Shown here one piece after another: positions 17,190-24,351 of a stretch of DNA of 64,000 nucleotides. The DNA lies in NCBI RefSeq assembly GCF_036634195.1, contig NZ_JAZIFY010000001.1, positions 5,776,501-5,840,500 of the forward strand. Direction: 5' to 3'. The translations under genes were made by a program, and so were the position numbers. How positions within the stretch are numbered: position 1 is the first letter of the stretch; each line of letters opens with the position of its first letter. Source of the stretch: Streptomyces sp. P9-A4 (GTDB lineage Bacteria > Actinomycetota > Actinomycetes > Streptomycetales > Streptomycetaceae). The notes beneath the pieces were generated by a model. The model searched no databases, was not told where the DNA came from, and was given only the letters and a program-made list of their open reading frames with translations.

Positions 17190-17843
17190 GTGCGCGTACT
17201 CGTCGTCGAGGACGAGCAGCTGCTCGCCGATGCGGTGGCCACCGGACTGCGCCGGGAGGCCATGGCCGTCGACGTCGTGTACGACGGCGCCGCGGCCCTG
17301 GAGCGGGTCGGGGTGAACGACTACGACGTGGTCGTCCTCGACCGCGACCTTCCCCTCGTCCACGGTGACGACGTCTGCCGCAAGATCGTGGAGCTGGGCA
17401 TGCCCACCCGCGTCCTGATGCTCACCGCCTCCGGCGACGTCAGCGACCGCGTCGAGGGCCTGGAGCTCGGCGCGGACGACTACCTCCCCAAGCCCTTCGC
17501 CTTCACCGAGCTCACCGCGCGCGTGCGGGCCCTCGGCCGCCGTACGAGCGTGCCGCTGCCGCCCGTCCTGGAGCGCGCAGGCATCAAGCTCGACCCGAAC
17601 CGCCGCGAGGTCTTCCGCGAGGGCAAGGAGGTCCAGCTCGCGCCGAAGGAGTTCGCCGTCCTTGAGGTCCTCATGCGCAGCGAGGGCGCCGTCGTCTCCG
17701 CCGAGCAGCTCCTGGAGAAGGCCTGGGACGAGAACACCGACCCGTTCACCAACGTCGTACGGGTCACCGTGATGACCCTGCGCCGCAAGCTGGGCGAGCC
17801 GCCGGTCATCGTCACGGTCCCCGGCTCCGGGTACCGGATCTGA
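17190..17843 (+). CDS. cutR: Response regulator CutR (OmpR/PhoB type)
   Basis: A 217-residue two-component response regulator. The receiver domain (1-120) starts VRVLVVEDEQLLADAVATGL, with acidic pocket Glu9-Asp10, phospho-acceptor Asp in DVVVLDRDLPLVHG, Thr in LMLTASGD and Lys in DDYLPKPFAF. The C-terminal winged helix has APKEFAVLEVLMRSEGAVVS and the recognition helix TNVVRVTVMTLRRKL. The GTG at 17190 lies 9 bp after GGAAGG; the ATG at 17181 abuts that site. cutS follows 4 bp downstream. The length matches CutR as I recall it. CutRS is a conserved Streptomyces system linked to secretion and redox stress. Confidence 0.93.
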   Translation: MRVLVVEDEQLLADAVATGLRREAMAVDVVYDGAAALERVGVNDYDVVVLDRDLPLVHGDDVCRKIVELGMPTRVLMLTASGDVSDRVEGLELGADDYLPKPFAFTELTARVRALGRRTSVPLPPVLERAGIKLDPNRREVFREGKEVQLAPKEFAVLEVLMRSEGAVVSAEQLLEKAWDENTDPFTNVVRVTVMTLRRKLGEPPVIVTVPGSGYRI

Positions 17844-17847
17844 CCCG

Positions 17848-19086
17848 ATGGCCACCACCCCCGCGCCTCATCCCCAGGCGCCCCCGAAACCGACCTGGGA
17901 CCCCAGGGACCCGGTCCGCCCGCTGCTGCGCCCGACCATCCGGATACGGCTCACGCTGCTGTACGGCGGGATGTTCCTGATCGCGGGCATCCTGCTGCTC
18001 TCGATCATCTACCTGTTCACCGCGCAGGCCCTCACCGACAGCGTCTCCGAGCTGCCCTTCAAGGTCGTCCAGGGCAAGGTCCAGCCGACCACCTCCTGGT
18101 GCGAGCTGCCCGTCCAGGGCACCGGGGAGCAGCTCAACGACGCCGTGTCCGTCTGCCTCCGGCACCAGAGCGACCGTGCCCTGGACGACCTCCTGCGCCG
18201 CTCCCTCTTCGCCCTGCTCGGCATGAGCATCATCGCCTTCGCCTTCGGCTACGCCATGGCGGGACGGGTGCTCTCCCCGCTGGGCCGGATCACCCGGACC
18301 GCCCGCCAGGTGGCCGGCTCCGACCTGTCCCGGCGGATCGAGCTGGACGGCCCCGACGACGAGCTGAAGGAGCTCGCCGACACCTTCGACGAGATGCTGG
18401 AGCGCCTGGAGCGGGCCTTCACCGCCCAGCAGCGGTTCGTCGCGAACGCCTCGCACGAGCTGCGGACCCCGCTCGCGATCAACCGCACCCTCCTGGAGGT
18501 CCACCTCTCGGACCCCGGGGCGCCGATGGAGCTCCAGCAGCTCGGCAAGACCCTGCTCGCCACCAACGAGCGCAGCGAGCAGCTCGTCGAGGGCCTGCTG
18601 CTGCTCGCCCGGAGCGACAACCAGATCGTCGAGCGCAAGCCCGTCGACCTCGCCGAGGTCGCCTCGCGGGGCGTGGACCAGGTCCACGCCGAGGCGGAGG
18701 CCAAGGGGGTCGAGATCCGGGGCGAGCGCGAGCCCGCGGTCGTCCAGGGCAACGGCGTCCTGCTGGAGCGGATCGCGCTGAACCTGCTCCAGAACGCTGT
18801 CCGGTACAACGTGCCGGAGGGAGGCTGGGTGGAGGTCACCACCGGGACCGAGCAGGGCCAGGCGGTCCTGGTCGTCTCGAACACGGGGCCCGTGATCCCG
18901 GCGTACGAGATCGACAACCTCTTCGAGCCCTTCCGGCGGCTCCGGCAGGAGCGGACCGGCAGTGACAAGGGCGTCGGTCTCGGCCTGTCGATCGCCAGAT
19001 CCGTGGCCCGCGCCCATGGCGGCCGTATCATCGCGGAGCCCCGCGAGGGGGGCGGCCTCGTGATGCGCGTCACTCTGCCGATCTGA
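17848..19086 (+). CDS. cutS: Sensor histidine kinase CutS
   Basis: A 412-residue membrane kinase. TM1 is IRLTLLYGGMFLIAGILLLS (about 32-55). The short extracytoplasmic domain holds two cysteines (TTSWCELP and VSVCLRH) that could form a disulfide, a feature reported for CutS. TM2 is SLFALLGMSIIAFAFGYAMA, followed by HAMP (VLSPLGRITRTARQVAGSDL). The H box is RFVANASHELRTPLA with the phospho-His, the N box NLLQNAVRYN, and the G box DKGVGLGLSIARSVA. It is coupled to cutR by a 4-bp gap and phosphorylates it. Confidence 0.93.
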   Translation: MATTPAPHPQAPPKPTWDPRDPVRPLLRPTIRIRLTLLYGGMFLIAGILLLSIIYLFTAQALTDSVSELPFKVVQGKVQPTTSWCELPVQGTGEQLNDAVSVCLRHQSDRALDDLLRRSLFALLGMSIIAFAFGYAMAGRVLSPLGRITRTARQVAGSDLSRRIELDGPDDELKELADTFDEMLERLERAFTAQQRFVANASHELRTPLAINRTLLEVHLSDPGAPMELQQLGKTLLATNERSEQLVEGLLLLARSDNQIVERKPVDLAEVASRGVDQVHAEAEAKGVEIRGEREPAVVQGNGVLLERIALNLLQNAVRYNVPEGGWVEVTTGTEQGQAVLVVSNTGPVIPAYEIDNLFEPFRRLRQERTGSDKGVGLGLSIARSVARAHGGRIIAEPREGGGLVMRVTLPI

Positions 19087-19158
19087 CAGACTGCATGAGC
19101 CGACCGGTTCCGTTCGCTTTGCGCGGAATTCCGGGGCCCCGATTCTGAGACGCTCATG

Positions 19159-19172
19159 TGTGATCGATCACA
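19159..19172. promoter_or_regulatory. Palindrome TGTGATCGATCACA
   Basis: A 14-bp perfect palindrome, 73 bp after the cutS stop, in the 395-bp gap before the DUF4193 gene. The half site TGTGA/TCACA is that of CRP-like regulators, but the 4-bp centre is shorter than the usual 6. It could bind another dimeric regulator. Confidence 0.4.
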
Positions 19173-19385
19173 GGAGAGGGTGTCCGGATCTCCACTCTCC
19201 GTGACCGAGAAATCCCTCGGAAAACCAGGAAAAGTCCGGGTTTCCCGGGCCTGGATTGACGGGAAGTACACGGGGTGGCGCCTGCGAGCGGCGCCCGCAG
19301 GACCGTGTACGGTCCGGTTCGCCACCCGAAGCCGATCACTCGCGAGAGGACGGGACGGGTGTCGATTGAGTAACAGACCTTGATG

Positions 19386-19427
19386 TGAGGCAAAATCTCC
19401 GCCTCAGGTCGGGCACAAGTCCGACCT
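19386..19427 (+). promoter_or_regulatory. Two adjacent hairpins in the leader of the DUF4193 gene
   Basis: TGAGGC (19386-19391) pairs with GCCTCA (19401-19406), and AGGTCGG (19406-19412) with CCGACCT (19421-19427). They lie 55-95 bp before the ATG, after an AT-rich promoter-like stretch near 19365-19396. The two stems share base 19406, so they compete slightly. The 19087-19481 gap holds no other gene. Confidence 0.4.
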
Positions 19428-19481
19428 CTCACGCGTTACGTGCGCTGAGACACCCGCAACCACCCAGAGGGGGAGAGCGAC

Positions 19482-19778
19482 ATGGCAACGGATTACGACA
19501 CCCCACGCAAGACCGACGACGACGTCGACTCGGACAGCCTTGAAGAACTGAAGGCCCGCCGGAACGACAAGTCGACCTCGACCGTCGACGTCGACGAGTT
19601 CGAGGCCGCCGAAGGCCTGGAGCTTCCCGGCGCCGACCTCTCGAACGAGGAGCTGGCCGTCCGGGTCCTGCCCAAGCAGGCCGACGAGTTCACCTGCATG
19701 AGCTGCTTCCTCGTGCACCACCGCAGCCAGCTGGCCAGGGAGAAGAACGGTCAGCCGATCTGCCGCGACTGCGACTGA
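19482..19778 (+). CDS. DUF4193 small zinc-ribbon protein
   Basis: A 98-residue acidic protein. The N-terminal 60 residues are Asp/Glu-rich and likely disordered. The C-terminal 40 form a zinc ribbon: FTCMSCFLVHHRSQLA, then a second pair in PICRDCD at the very end (CxxC plus CxxC). This is the DUF4193 family, almost universal in actinobacteria. Its role is unknown; RNA polymerase or nucleic-acid binding is often suspected. The ATG at 19482 follows GAGGGGGAGAG. The long structured leader suggests regulation. Confidence 0.93.
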   Translation: MATDYDTPRKTDDDVDSDSLEELKARRNDKSTSTVDVDEFEAAEGLELPGADLSNEELAVRVLPKQADEFTCMSCFLVHHRSQLAREKNGQPICRDCD

Positions 19779-19790
19779 GGTCGCACGGCC

Positions 19791-20852
19791 GTGGCAGGCG
19801 ACACACCGTCCCGGAAGCGGCGTCCACGGCTCCCCGGGAGCCGGAAGACGTACAAGGGCGGCTCAGGCCCGGCAGAGGGTGCCCAGGAGGCCCCCGAAGC
19901 CGAGCACACCGCCGCCCCGCACTCCCTCGGCGTACGTGACGACGAGCGAGGCCTCCCGGCCTCGCTCGAGGCACCCGCCGGGCCGGACCCGGTCCGGCTG
20001 CCGGCGGAGCGCGGAGCGGGGCGGAGCGACGTGCCGGACGAGGCACGGCGCGACGAGGCGCGGCAGGGCGGACGCTTCGGCGCCGTCGGTCGCCTCGCCA
20101 ATCCCGCGCGGGCCCAGCTCGACAAGATGAAGATCGACTCCGGCCGGATCGACGCCGTCCGGCGCGGCGTCGCGCAGGGCGTCCGACAGGGCGTGAAGCG
20201 CGGCGGCGACAGCGCCAAGGCCGGCCTCGGGCATCTCGCCGACCGGCTGATCGACCTCGCCCCGCGGATCCCGGTCCGCGATCTGGCGACCCTTCGCAAG
20301 CAGTTTCCCGGCCTCGGCCCGGAGGAACTCGCCGACAAACTCGTCACCGGCGCGGCGAACGCGAGTTCGACCGTGGGTGCGAGTGTCGGCGCCGCCGCCA
20401 TGCTCCCCGTACCCCCGGCCATGCCGGCGGAGCTCGCGGCCGAGATCACCGGCGTCGCCGCCGTGGAACTCAAACTCATCGCCGAACTGCACGAGGTCTA
20501 CGGACTGCGGCCGCCCGGCCGGCTCCCCCAGCGTTCGGCGGCCTATCTGACCTCCTGGGCCGAGGAGCGGGGCATCGACCCCACTCGGCCCACCACCGTC
20601 AACGCGGCGCTCGGCGGACAGCTCAAGCGCGAACTGCGCCAGCAGATCATGAAGCGCATGGTGCGCAACCTGCCGAACCTCATGCCGTTCATGGTGGGCG
20701 CGGCCGTCGGCGCGGTCATGAACCGCCGCGACACCAAGAAGCTCGCCGGGCACATCCGCAAGGACCTGCGCCGCCGCCAGGTCCCCTGGGACGCCCTCCG
20801 GGAGCTGCCCCCGCTGGAACAGCCCGAGAACCCGAAGGAAATCGGCTTCTAG
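19791..20852 (+). CDS. EcsC-like protein of unknown function
   Basis: A 353-residue protein. The first 100 residues are charged and low-complexity (Arg/Pro/Glu/Ala). Next come basic Gly-rich repeats (VRRGVAQGVRQGVKRGGD), then a helical domain with a hydrophobic GASVGAAAMLPVPPAMPAEL stretch and AVELKLIAELHEVYGL, reminiscent of EcsC (PF12787), and a second apolar helix LMPFMVGAAVGAVM near the C-terminus. The EcsC assignment is tentative. Peripheral membrane association is likely. The GTG at 19791 is 12 bp after the DUF4193 stop with GAGG upstream, so the two are probably cotranscribed. Confidence 0.7.
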   Translation: MAGDTPSRKRRPRLPGSRKTYKGGSGPAEGAQEAPEAEHTAAPHSLGVRDDERGLPASLEAPAGPDPVRLPAERGAGRSDVPDEARRDEARQGGRFGAVGRLANPARAQLDKMKIDSGRIDAVRRGVAQGVRQGVKRGGDSAKAGLGHLADRLIDLAPRIPVRDLATLRKQFPGLGPEELADKLVTGAANASSTVGASVGAAAMLPVPPAMPAELAAEITGVAAVELKLIAELHEVYGLRPPGRLPQRSAAYLTSWAEERGIDPTRPTTVNAALGGQLKRELRQQIMKRMVRNLPNLMPFMVGAAVGAVMNRRDTKKLAGHIRKDLRRRQVPWDALRELPPLEQPENPKEIGF

Positions 20853-20906
20853 GCGCTCGCGACGCGTGCGTCCGGGGCCGGTGGCCCCGGACGGATCCGC
20901 TGGGCC

Positions 20907-21410
20907 TCAGTCGCCGGAACCCGCGCGTACGGCGTCCAGCGCCGCCACCAGGGCCTCCGGCTCACGGCTGGACAGGTACACGTAAGGAGTCGGGTCCGCC
21001 GGGTCCGTCACCTCGACCCGCACCGCCCGCGGCACATAGCTGCGCATCAGCATGAACGCGCGCGGGTCGGCCTTGTGGGTGCGCCACGCGCGCGCCTCCT
21101 CCGGGTCCAGCACCTCGGCCGCCCCCAGCGCCGAGACCGGGATCCGCGCGTCGCCCGCCACGAGCGAACCGGCCACCACGCGCACGCGTGCGGAGCCGTA
21201 CGAGGAGACCGCCGCCCCCGCGAGCACCGCCGCCACGATCAGACCGCCCAGCATCGGGACCGTGCCCAGCGGGAACATGATCAGGCCGCCGGACAGACCG
21301 AGCAGGCCGGCGATGAACCACCACGAGCGGGGCGCCGTCAGCCGCTCGTCGAACCGCGGCGCGGCGGACGGCACGGGGGAGGGGGCCGGGGACGGTGCGG
21401 AAGGCTGCAT
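20907..21410 (-). CDS. DUF3093 membrane protein
   Basis: A 167-residue protein. A Pro/Ser/Ala-rich start leads into RFDERLTAPRSWWFIAGLLG, the DUF3093 signature, then two membrane helices (WWFIAGLLGLSGGLIMFPLG and MLGGLIVAAVLAGAAVSSYG, about residues 35-80). A soluble beta-rich domain with RVVAGSLVAGDARIPVSALG and PTPYVYLSSREPEALVAALD follows. Its function is unknown. The ATG at 21410 is the first start before the family-conserved part; the ribosome site is weak. It is divergent from the thioesterase gene, only 58 bp apart. Confidence 0.85.
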   Translation of the reverse strand: MQPSAPSPAPSPVPSAAPRFDERLTAPRSWWFIAGLLGLSGGLIMFPLGTVPMLGGLIVAAVLAGAAVSSYGSARVRVVAGSLVAGDARIPVSALGAAEVLDPEEARAWRTHKADPRAFMLMRSYVPRAVRVEVTDPADPTPYVYLSSREPEALVAALDAVRAGSGD

Positions 21411-21454
21411 GCGTCCAAGCTTGGCACGGCGCGACCAGCGCCCATCCGCGCGGG

Positions 21455-21471
21455 TAAGGTCTGCGCCTGTG
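21455..21471 (+). promoter_or_regulatory. Probable leaderless start of the thioesterase-dut operon
   Basis: TAAGGT (21455-21460) is a good -10, and the GTG start begins 9 bp after it, exactly where transcription should initiate. There is no ribosome binding site. A clear -35 was not found. Confidence 0.5.
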
Positions 21472-22053
21472 ACTGCACAATCAGCCCCCCTCACCCCGCC
21501 GGCCGACGCCATACCGCCGGTACGCCACCCCGACGCGCCGGCCCCCGGCGAGCTGCTCGGTGCGCACTACGAGTACTGCTTCGGGTGCGGCGGCGGGCAA
21601 TCGCACGGCCTCCACCTGGAAGCGCGCGCGGGCGAGGGCGTGACCGTCACCGCCGAGTTCACGGTGACCCCCGACCACCAGGGCGCCCCCGGCCTCGCGC
21701 ACGGCGGCGTGCTCGCCACCGCGCTCGACGAGACCCTCGGCTCCCTGAACTGGCTGCTGCGGGTCATCGCCGTGACCGGCCGCCTGGAGACCGACTTCGT
21801 GCGGCCCGTCCCGGTGGGCACCGTGCTCCACCTGGCGGCCGAGGTCACCGCCGTGGACGGCCGCAAGATCTTCTCGACCGCCGTCGGCCGGATCGGCGGG
21901 CCCGAGGGGCCCGTCGCCGTCCGCGCGGACGCCCTCTTCATCGAGGTCAAGGTCGACCACTTCATCGACAACGGCCGCCCGGAGGAGATCCGGGCCGCCA
22001 TGTCCGACCCCGACCAGGTCCGGCGCGCCCGCGCCTTCGAGGTGAACCCCTGA
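21469..22053 (+). CDS. PaaI-type hotdog-fold thioesterase
   Basis: A 194-residue single-domain hotdog protein of the 4HBT/PaaI group. YCFGCGGGQSHGLHLEA precedes the fold; PGLAHGGVLATALDETLGSL is the hotdog helix with the HGG turn and catalytic acid. The later strands run LETDFVRPVPVGTVLHLAAE. It probably hydrolyses an acyl-CoA or acyl-carrier thioester; the substrate is unknown. The GTG at 21469 looks leaderless. Its stop overlaps the dut start (TGATG), so the two genes are coupled. Confidence 0.9.
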   Translation: MTAQSAPLTPPADAIPPVRHPDAPAPGELLGAHYEYCFGCGGGQSHGLHLEARAGEGVTVTAEFTVTPDHQGAPGLAHGGVLATALDETLGSLNWLLRVIAVTGRLETDFVRPVPVGTVLHLAAEVTAVDGRKIFSTAVGRIGGPEGPVAVRADALFIEVKVDHFIDNGRPEEIRAAMSDPDQVRRARAFEVNP

Positions 22054-22565
22054 TGCGCAACCCTGTCGACGTACTGATCCGGCGTGTGGACCCTGAGGTG
22101 CCGATCCCGGCCTACGGGCACCCCGGTGACGCCGGGGCGGACCTGGTGACCACCGAGGCCGTCGAGCTGGCCCCCGGGGAGCGCGCCGTGCTGCCCACCG
22201 GGGTCTCCATCGCGCTGCCCGACGGGTACGCGGCCTTCGTGCACCCCAGGTCGGGACTCGCGGCCCGCTGCGGAGTGGCGCTCGTGAATGCCCCGGGGAC
22301 GGTGGATGCCGGGTACCGTGGAGAGATCAAGGTGATCGTGGTCAATCTCGACCCGCGCGAGAGCGTGCGGTTCGAAAGATTCGACCGGATTGCCCAGCTT
22401 GTCGTCCAACAGGTCGAGAAGGTGCGCTTCCACGAGGTGGCGGAGCTTCCCGGCTCGGCGCGGGCCGAGGGGGGCTTCGGGTCCACCGGCGGTCATGCCG
22501 CCGTGGACGGCACAACGGGTGGGAATCGATACGCTTCGGTCGTATCCGACCGGGAAGGACAGTGA
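22053..22565 (+). CDS. dut: dUTP diphosphatase (dUTPase)
   Basis: A 170-residue trimeric dUTPase, converting dUTP to dUMP and PPi to keep uracil out of DNA. The five family motifs are visible: AYGHPGDAGADLVTTE (1), HPRSGLAARCG (2), NAPGTVDAGYRGEIKVIVVN (3), RFERFDRIAQLVVQQV (4) and ARAEGGFGSTGGH (5). The last is the C-terminal arm that closes over the active site. The ATG overlaps the thioesterase stop by 1 bp, and the DUF3710 gene starts 1 bp after the stop. The order thioesterase-dut-DUF3710 is typical of actinobacteria. Confidence 0.97.
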   Translation: MRNPVDVLIRRVDPEVPIPAYGHPGDAGADLVTTEAVELAPGERAVLPTGVSIALPDGYAAFVHPRSGLAARCGVALVNAPGTVDAGYRGEIKVIVVNLDPRESVRFERFDRIAQLVVQQVEKVRFHEVAELPGSARAEGGFGSTGGHAAVDGTTGGNRYASVVSDREGQ

Positions 22566-22566
22566 C

Positions 22567-23328
22567 GTGTTCGGACGTCGCAAGAAGAGCGGTGCCGCCG
22601 AGGACGCGGCGAGCGAGGCCGAGCAGGTCGTCGACGCGGTGGACGGCGAGGACGCGGACGCGACTCCGCGCCGGGTGAACCTTCCGCCGGCGCCCCGGCC
22701 CGACGGACCCTGGGACATCACCGAGGTCGCCAAGCCCGACGAGGGCCGTGTGGACCTCGGCGGGGTCTTCGTGCCCGGTGTCGAGGGTATGGAACTGCGG
22801 GTGGAGGTGGCGGGCGACGCGATCGTCGCGGCCACCGTCGTCCTGCGGGACAGCGCGGTGCAGCTGCAGGCCTTCGCCGCCCCCAAGAACGAGGGCATCT
22901 GGGGCGAGGTCCGCGACGAGATCGCCACCGGGATCGTCCAGCAGGGCGGTGTCATCGACGAGGTCGAGGGCCCCCTCGGCTGGGAGCTGCGGGCCCAGGT
23001 CCCCGTCCAGCTGCCGGACGGCAACCGCGGCGTCCAGCTGGTCCGCTTCGTGGGCGTCGACGGACCCCGCTGGTTCCTGCGCGGAGTGATCTCCGGGCAG
23101 GGCGCGGTCCAGCCCGAGGCGGCCGGTCTGCTGGAGCAGATCGTCCGGGACACCGTGGTCGTCCGCGGCGAGGGCCCGATGGCCCCGCGCGACCCGATCG
23201 TCCTCAAGCTGCCGGACGACGCGCAGATGGTGCCGGACGGTGTGCAGCAGGAGGAGCAGGAGAACTCCCGCTTCTCCGGCGGCATGGGCCAGCTCCAGCG
23301 CGGTCCGGAGATCTCCGAGATCCGCTGA
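22567..23328 (+). CDS. DUF3710 protein
   Basis: A 253-residue soluble protein. The Lys/Arg start VFGRRKKSGAAEDAASEAEQ is followed by an acidic stretch, then the DUF3710 domain: GPWDITEVAKPDEGRVDLGG, VQLQAFAAPKNEGIWGEVRD and GVDGPRWFLRGVISGQGA. This family is actinobacterial and consistently follows dut; its molecular role is unknown. GTG is used 1 bp after the dut stop, with GGAAGGACA as ribosome site inside dut. A strong terminator follows at 23344-23386. Confidence 0.92.
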   Translation: MFGRRKKSGAAEDAASEAEQVVDAVDGEDADATPRRVNLPPAPRPDGPWDITEVAKPDEGRVDLGGVFVPGVEGMELRVEVAGDAIVAATVVLRDSAVQLQAFAAPKNEGIWGEVRDEIATGIVQQGGVIDEVEGPLGWELRAQVPVQLPDGNRGVQLVRFVGVDGPRWFLRGVISGQGAVQPEAAGLLEQIVRDTVVVRGEGPMAPRDPIVLKLPDDAQMVPDGVQQEEQENSRFSGGMGQLQRGPEISEIR

Positions 23329-23343
23329 GCGCACGCTTCGGCT

Positions 23344-23386
23344 GGTGGGCCGCTTCCCGTACGACACGTACGGGAAGCGGCCCACC
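23344..23386 (+). terminator. Strong hairpin terminator after the dut operon
   Basis: Perfect 20-bp arms (GGTGGGCCGCTTCCCGTACG and complement; 23344-23363, 23367-23386) with a 3-nt loop, followed shortly by TTTT (23391-23394). Confidence 0.9.
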
Positions 23387-23435
23387 GCCGTTTTCCACAG
23401 GTCGGAAAGCGGCCCACCGGCCCTTTTCCACAGGT
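23373..23435. repeat. Two ~30-bp direct repeats each ending TTTTCCACAGGT
   Basis: The block GGAAGCGGCCCACCGCCG-TTTTCCACAGGT (23373-23402) recurs with small changes at 23404-23435. TTTTCCACA occurs at 23391-23399 and 23424-23432, 33 bp apart. It resembles a DnaA box (TTnTCCACA). The first copy shares bases with the terminator arm. Confidence 0.7.
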
Positions 23436-23513
23436 TCCGCCCTCCGGCTCTGGCCCTCGGGCCGGGCCGCGGACCATACTGGCGGGCACATGTTCGAGGA
23501 GGGGGAGCACAGC

Positions 23514-24242
23514 GTGAGCGAGAGCAGCACGAGGTCCGCGACGGCCGTCATCGAGGACCCGGCGGGACCGCCGATGGTCCGAGTGGAGAACCTGCGCCGT
23601 TCGTACGGCACGGGCGAAGCCGCCGTCCACGCCCTGCGGGGGGTCTCCTTCGACATCCCGCGCGGTGAGCTCGTCGCCCTCAAGGGCCGCTCGGGTTCCG
23701 GCAAGACGACGCTGCTGAACCTCGTCGGCGGCCTCGACAGCGCCGACGGCGGTTCGATCGTCATCGACGGCATCGACCTCTCCACGCTCGGCGAGAGCGG
23801 ACTCCTGGAGCTGCGCCGCGACCGGATCGGCTTCATCTTCCAGTCCTTCGGACTGCTCCCCATCCTCTCCGCCGCGGAGAACGTGGGCGTGCCCATGCGC
23901 CTGCGGAAGGCGGACCCGAAGGAGCGCGAGGAGCGGGTGTCCCTGCTGCTCGGTCTGGTCGGACTCGCCGACCACGCGGCCCAGCGGCCCGGCGAGCTCT
24001 CCGGTGGCCAGCAGCAGCGGGTGGCCATCGCCCGCGCCCTCGCCAACAAGCCGGCGCTGCTGATAGCCGACGAGCCGACGGGCCAGCTGGACCAGGAGAC
24101 CGGCCTCGCCGTCATGCAGCTGCTGCGCGCGGTGGTGCGCAGCGAGGGCTGCACGGCCCTGGTCGCCACCCACGACCCCCAGCTGCTGGGCCTGGCCGAC
24201 CGCGTCCTGGAACTCAGCGACGGCGAGATCATCGAGCACTGA
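23514..24242 (+). CDS. ABC transporter ATP-binding protein (LolD/MacB-type)
   Basis: A 242-residue nucleotide-binding subunit. Walker A is LKGRSGSGKTTLLNLVGGLD, the Q loop FIFQSFGLLPILSAAENV, the signature LSGGQQQRVAIARALANKPA, Walker B LLIADEPTGQLD, and the switch His in ALVATHDPQ. Sequence style matches the MacB/LolD/FtsE group, which works with four-TM FtsX-like permeases. No such permease gene is adjacent, so its partner is elsewhere. The GTG at 23514 follows GGAGGGGGAG at 6 bp and is preferred to ATG 23490. Confidence 0.93.
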   Translation: MSESSTRSATAVIEDPAGPPMVRVENLRRSYGTGEAAVHALRGVSFDIPRGELVALKGRSGSGKTTLLNLVGGLDSADGGSIVIDGIDLSTLGESGLLELRRDRIGFIFQSFGLLPILSAAENVGVPMRLRKADPKEREERVSLLLGLVGLADHAAQRPGELSGGQQQRVAIARALANKPALLIADEPTGQLDQETGLAVMQLLRAVVRSEGCTALVATHDPQLLGLADRVLELSDGEIIEH

Positions 24243-24336
24243 ACCGCACGCGGAGGGGCCGCGGGGTGACATCAGGATCACGTCAATACCGCCCCGGGCC
24301 CGCTCCCCGCGTACGGAATGTCCGATTGGCTGGACG

Positions 24337-24351
24337 TATGGTCATCCCATG
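24337..24351 (+). promoter_or_regulatory. Possible leaderless promoter of kdpD
   Basis: TATGGT (24337-24342) lies 6 bp before the kdpD ATG, and no ribosome site is present. That geometry suggests transcription starts at or next to the ATG. The -35 region is not convincing. Confidence 0.35.
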
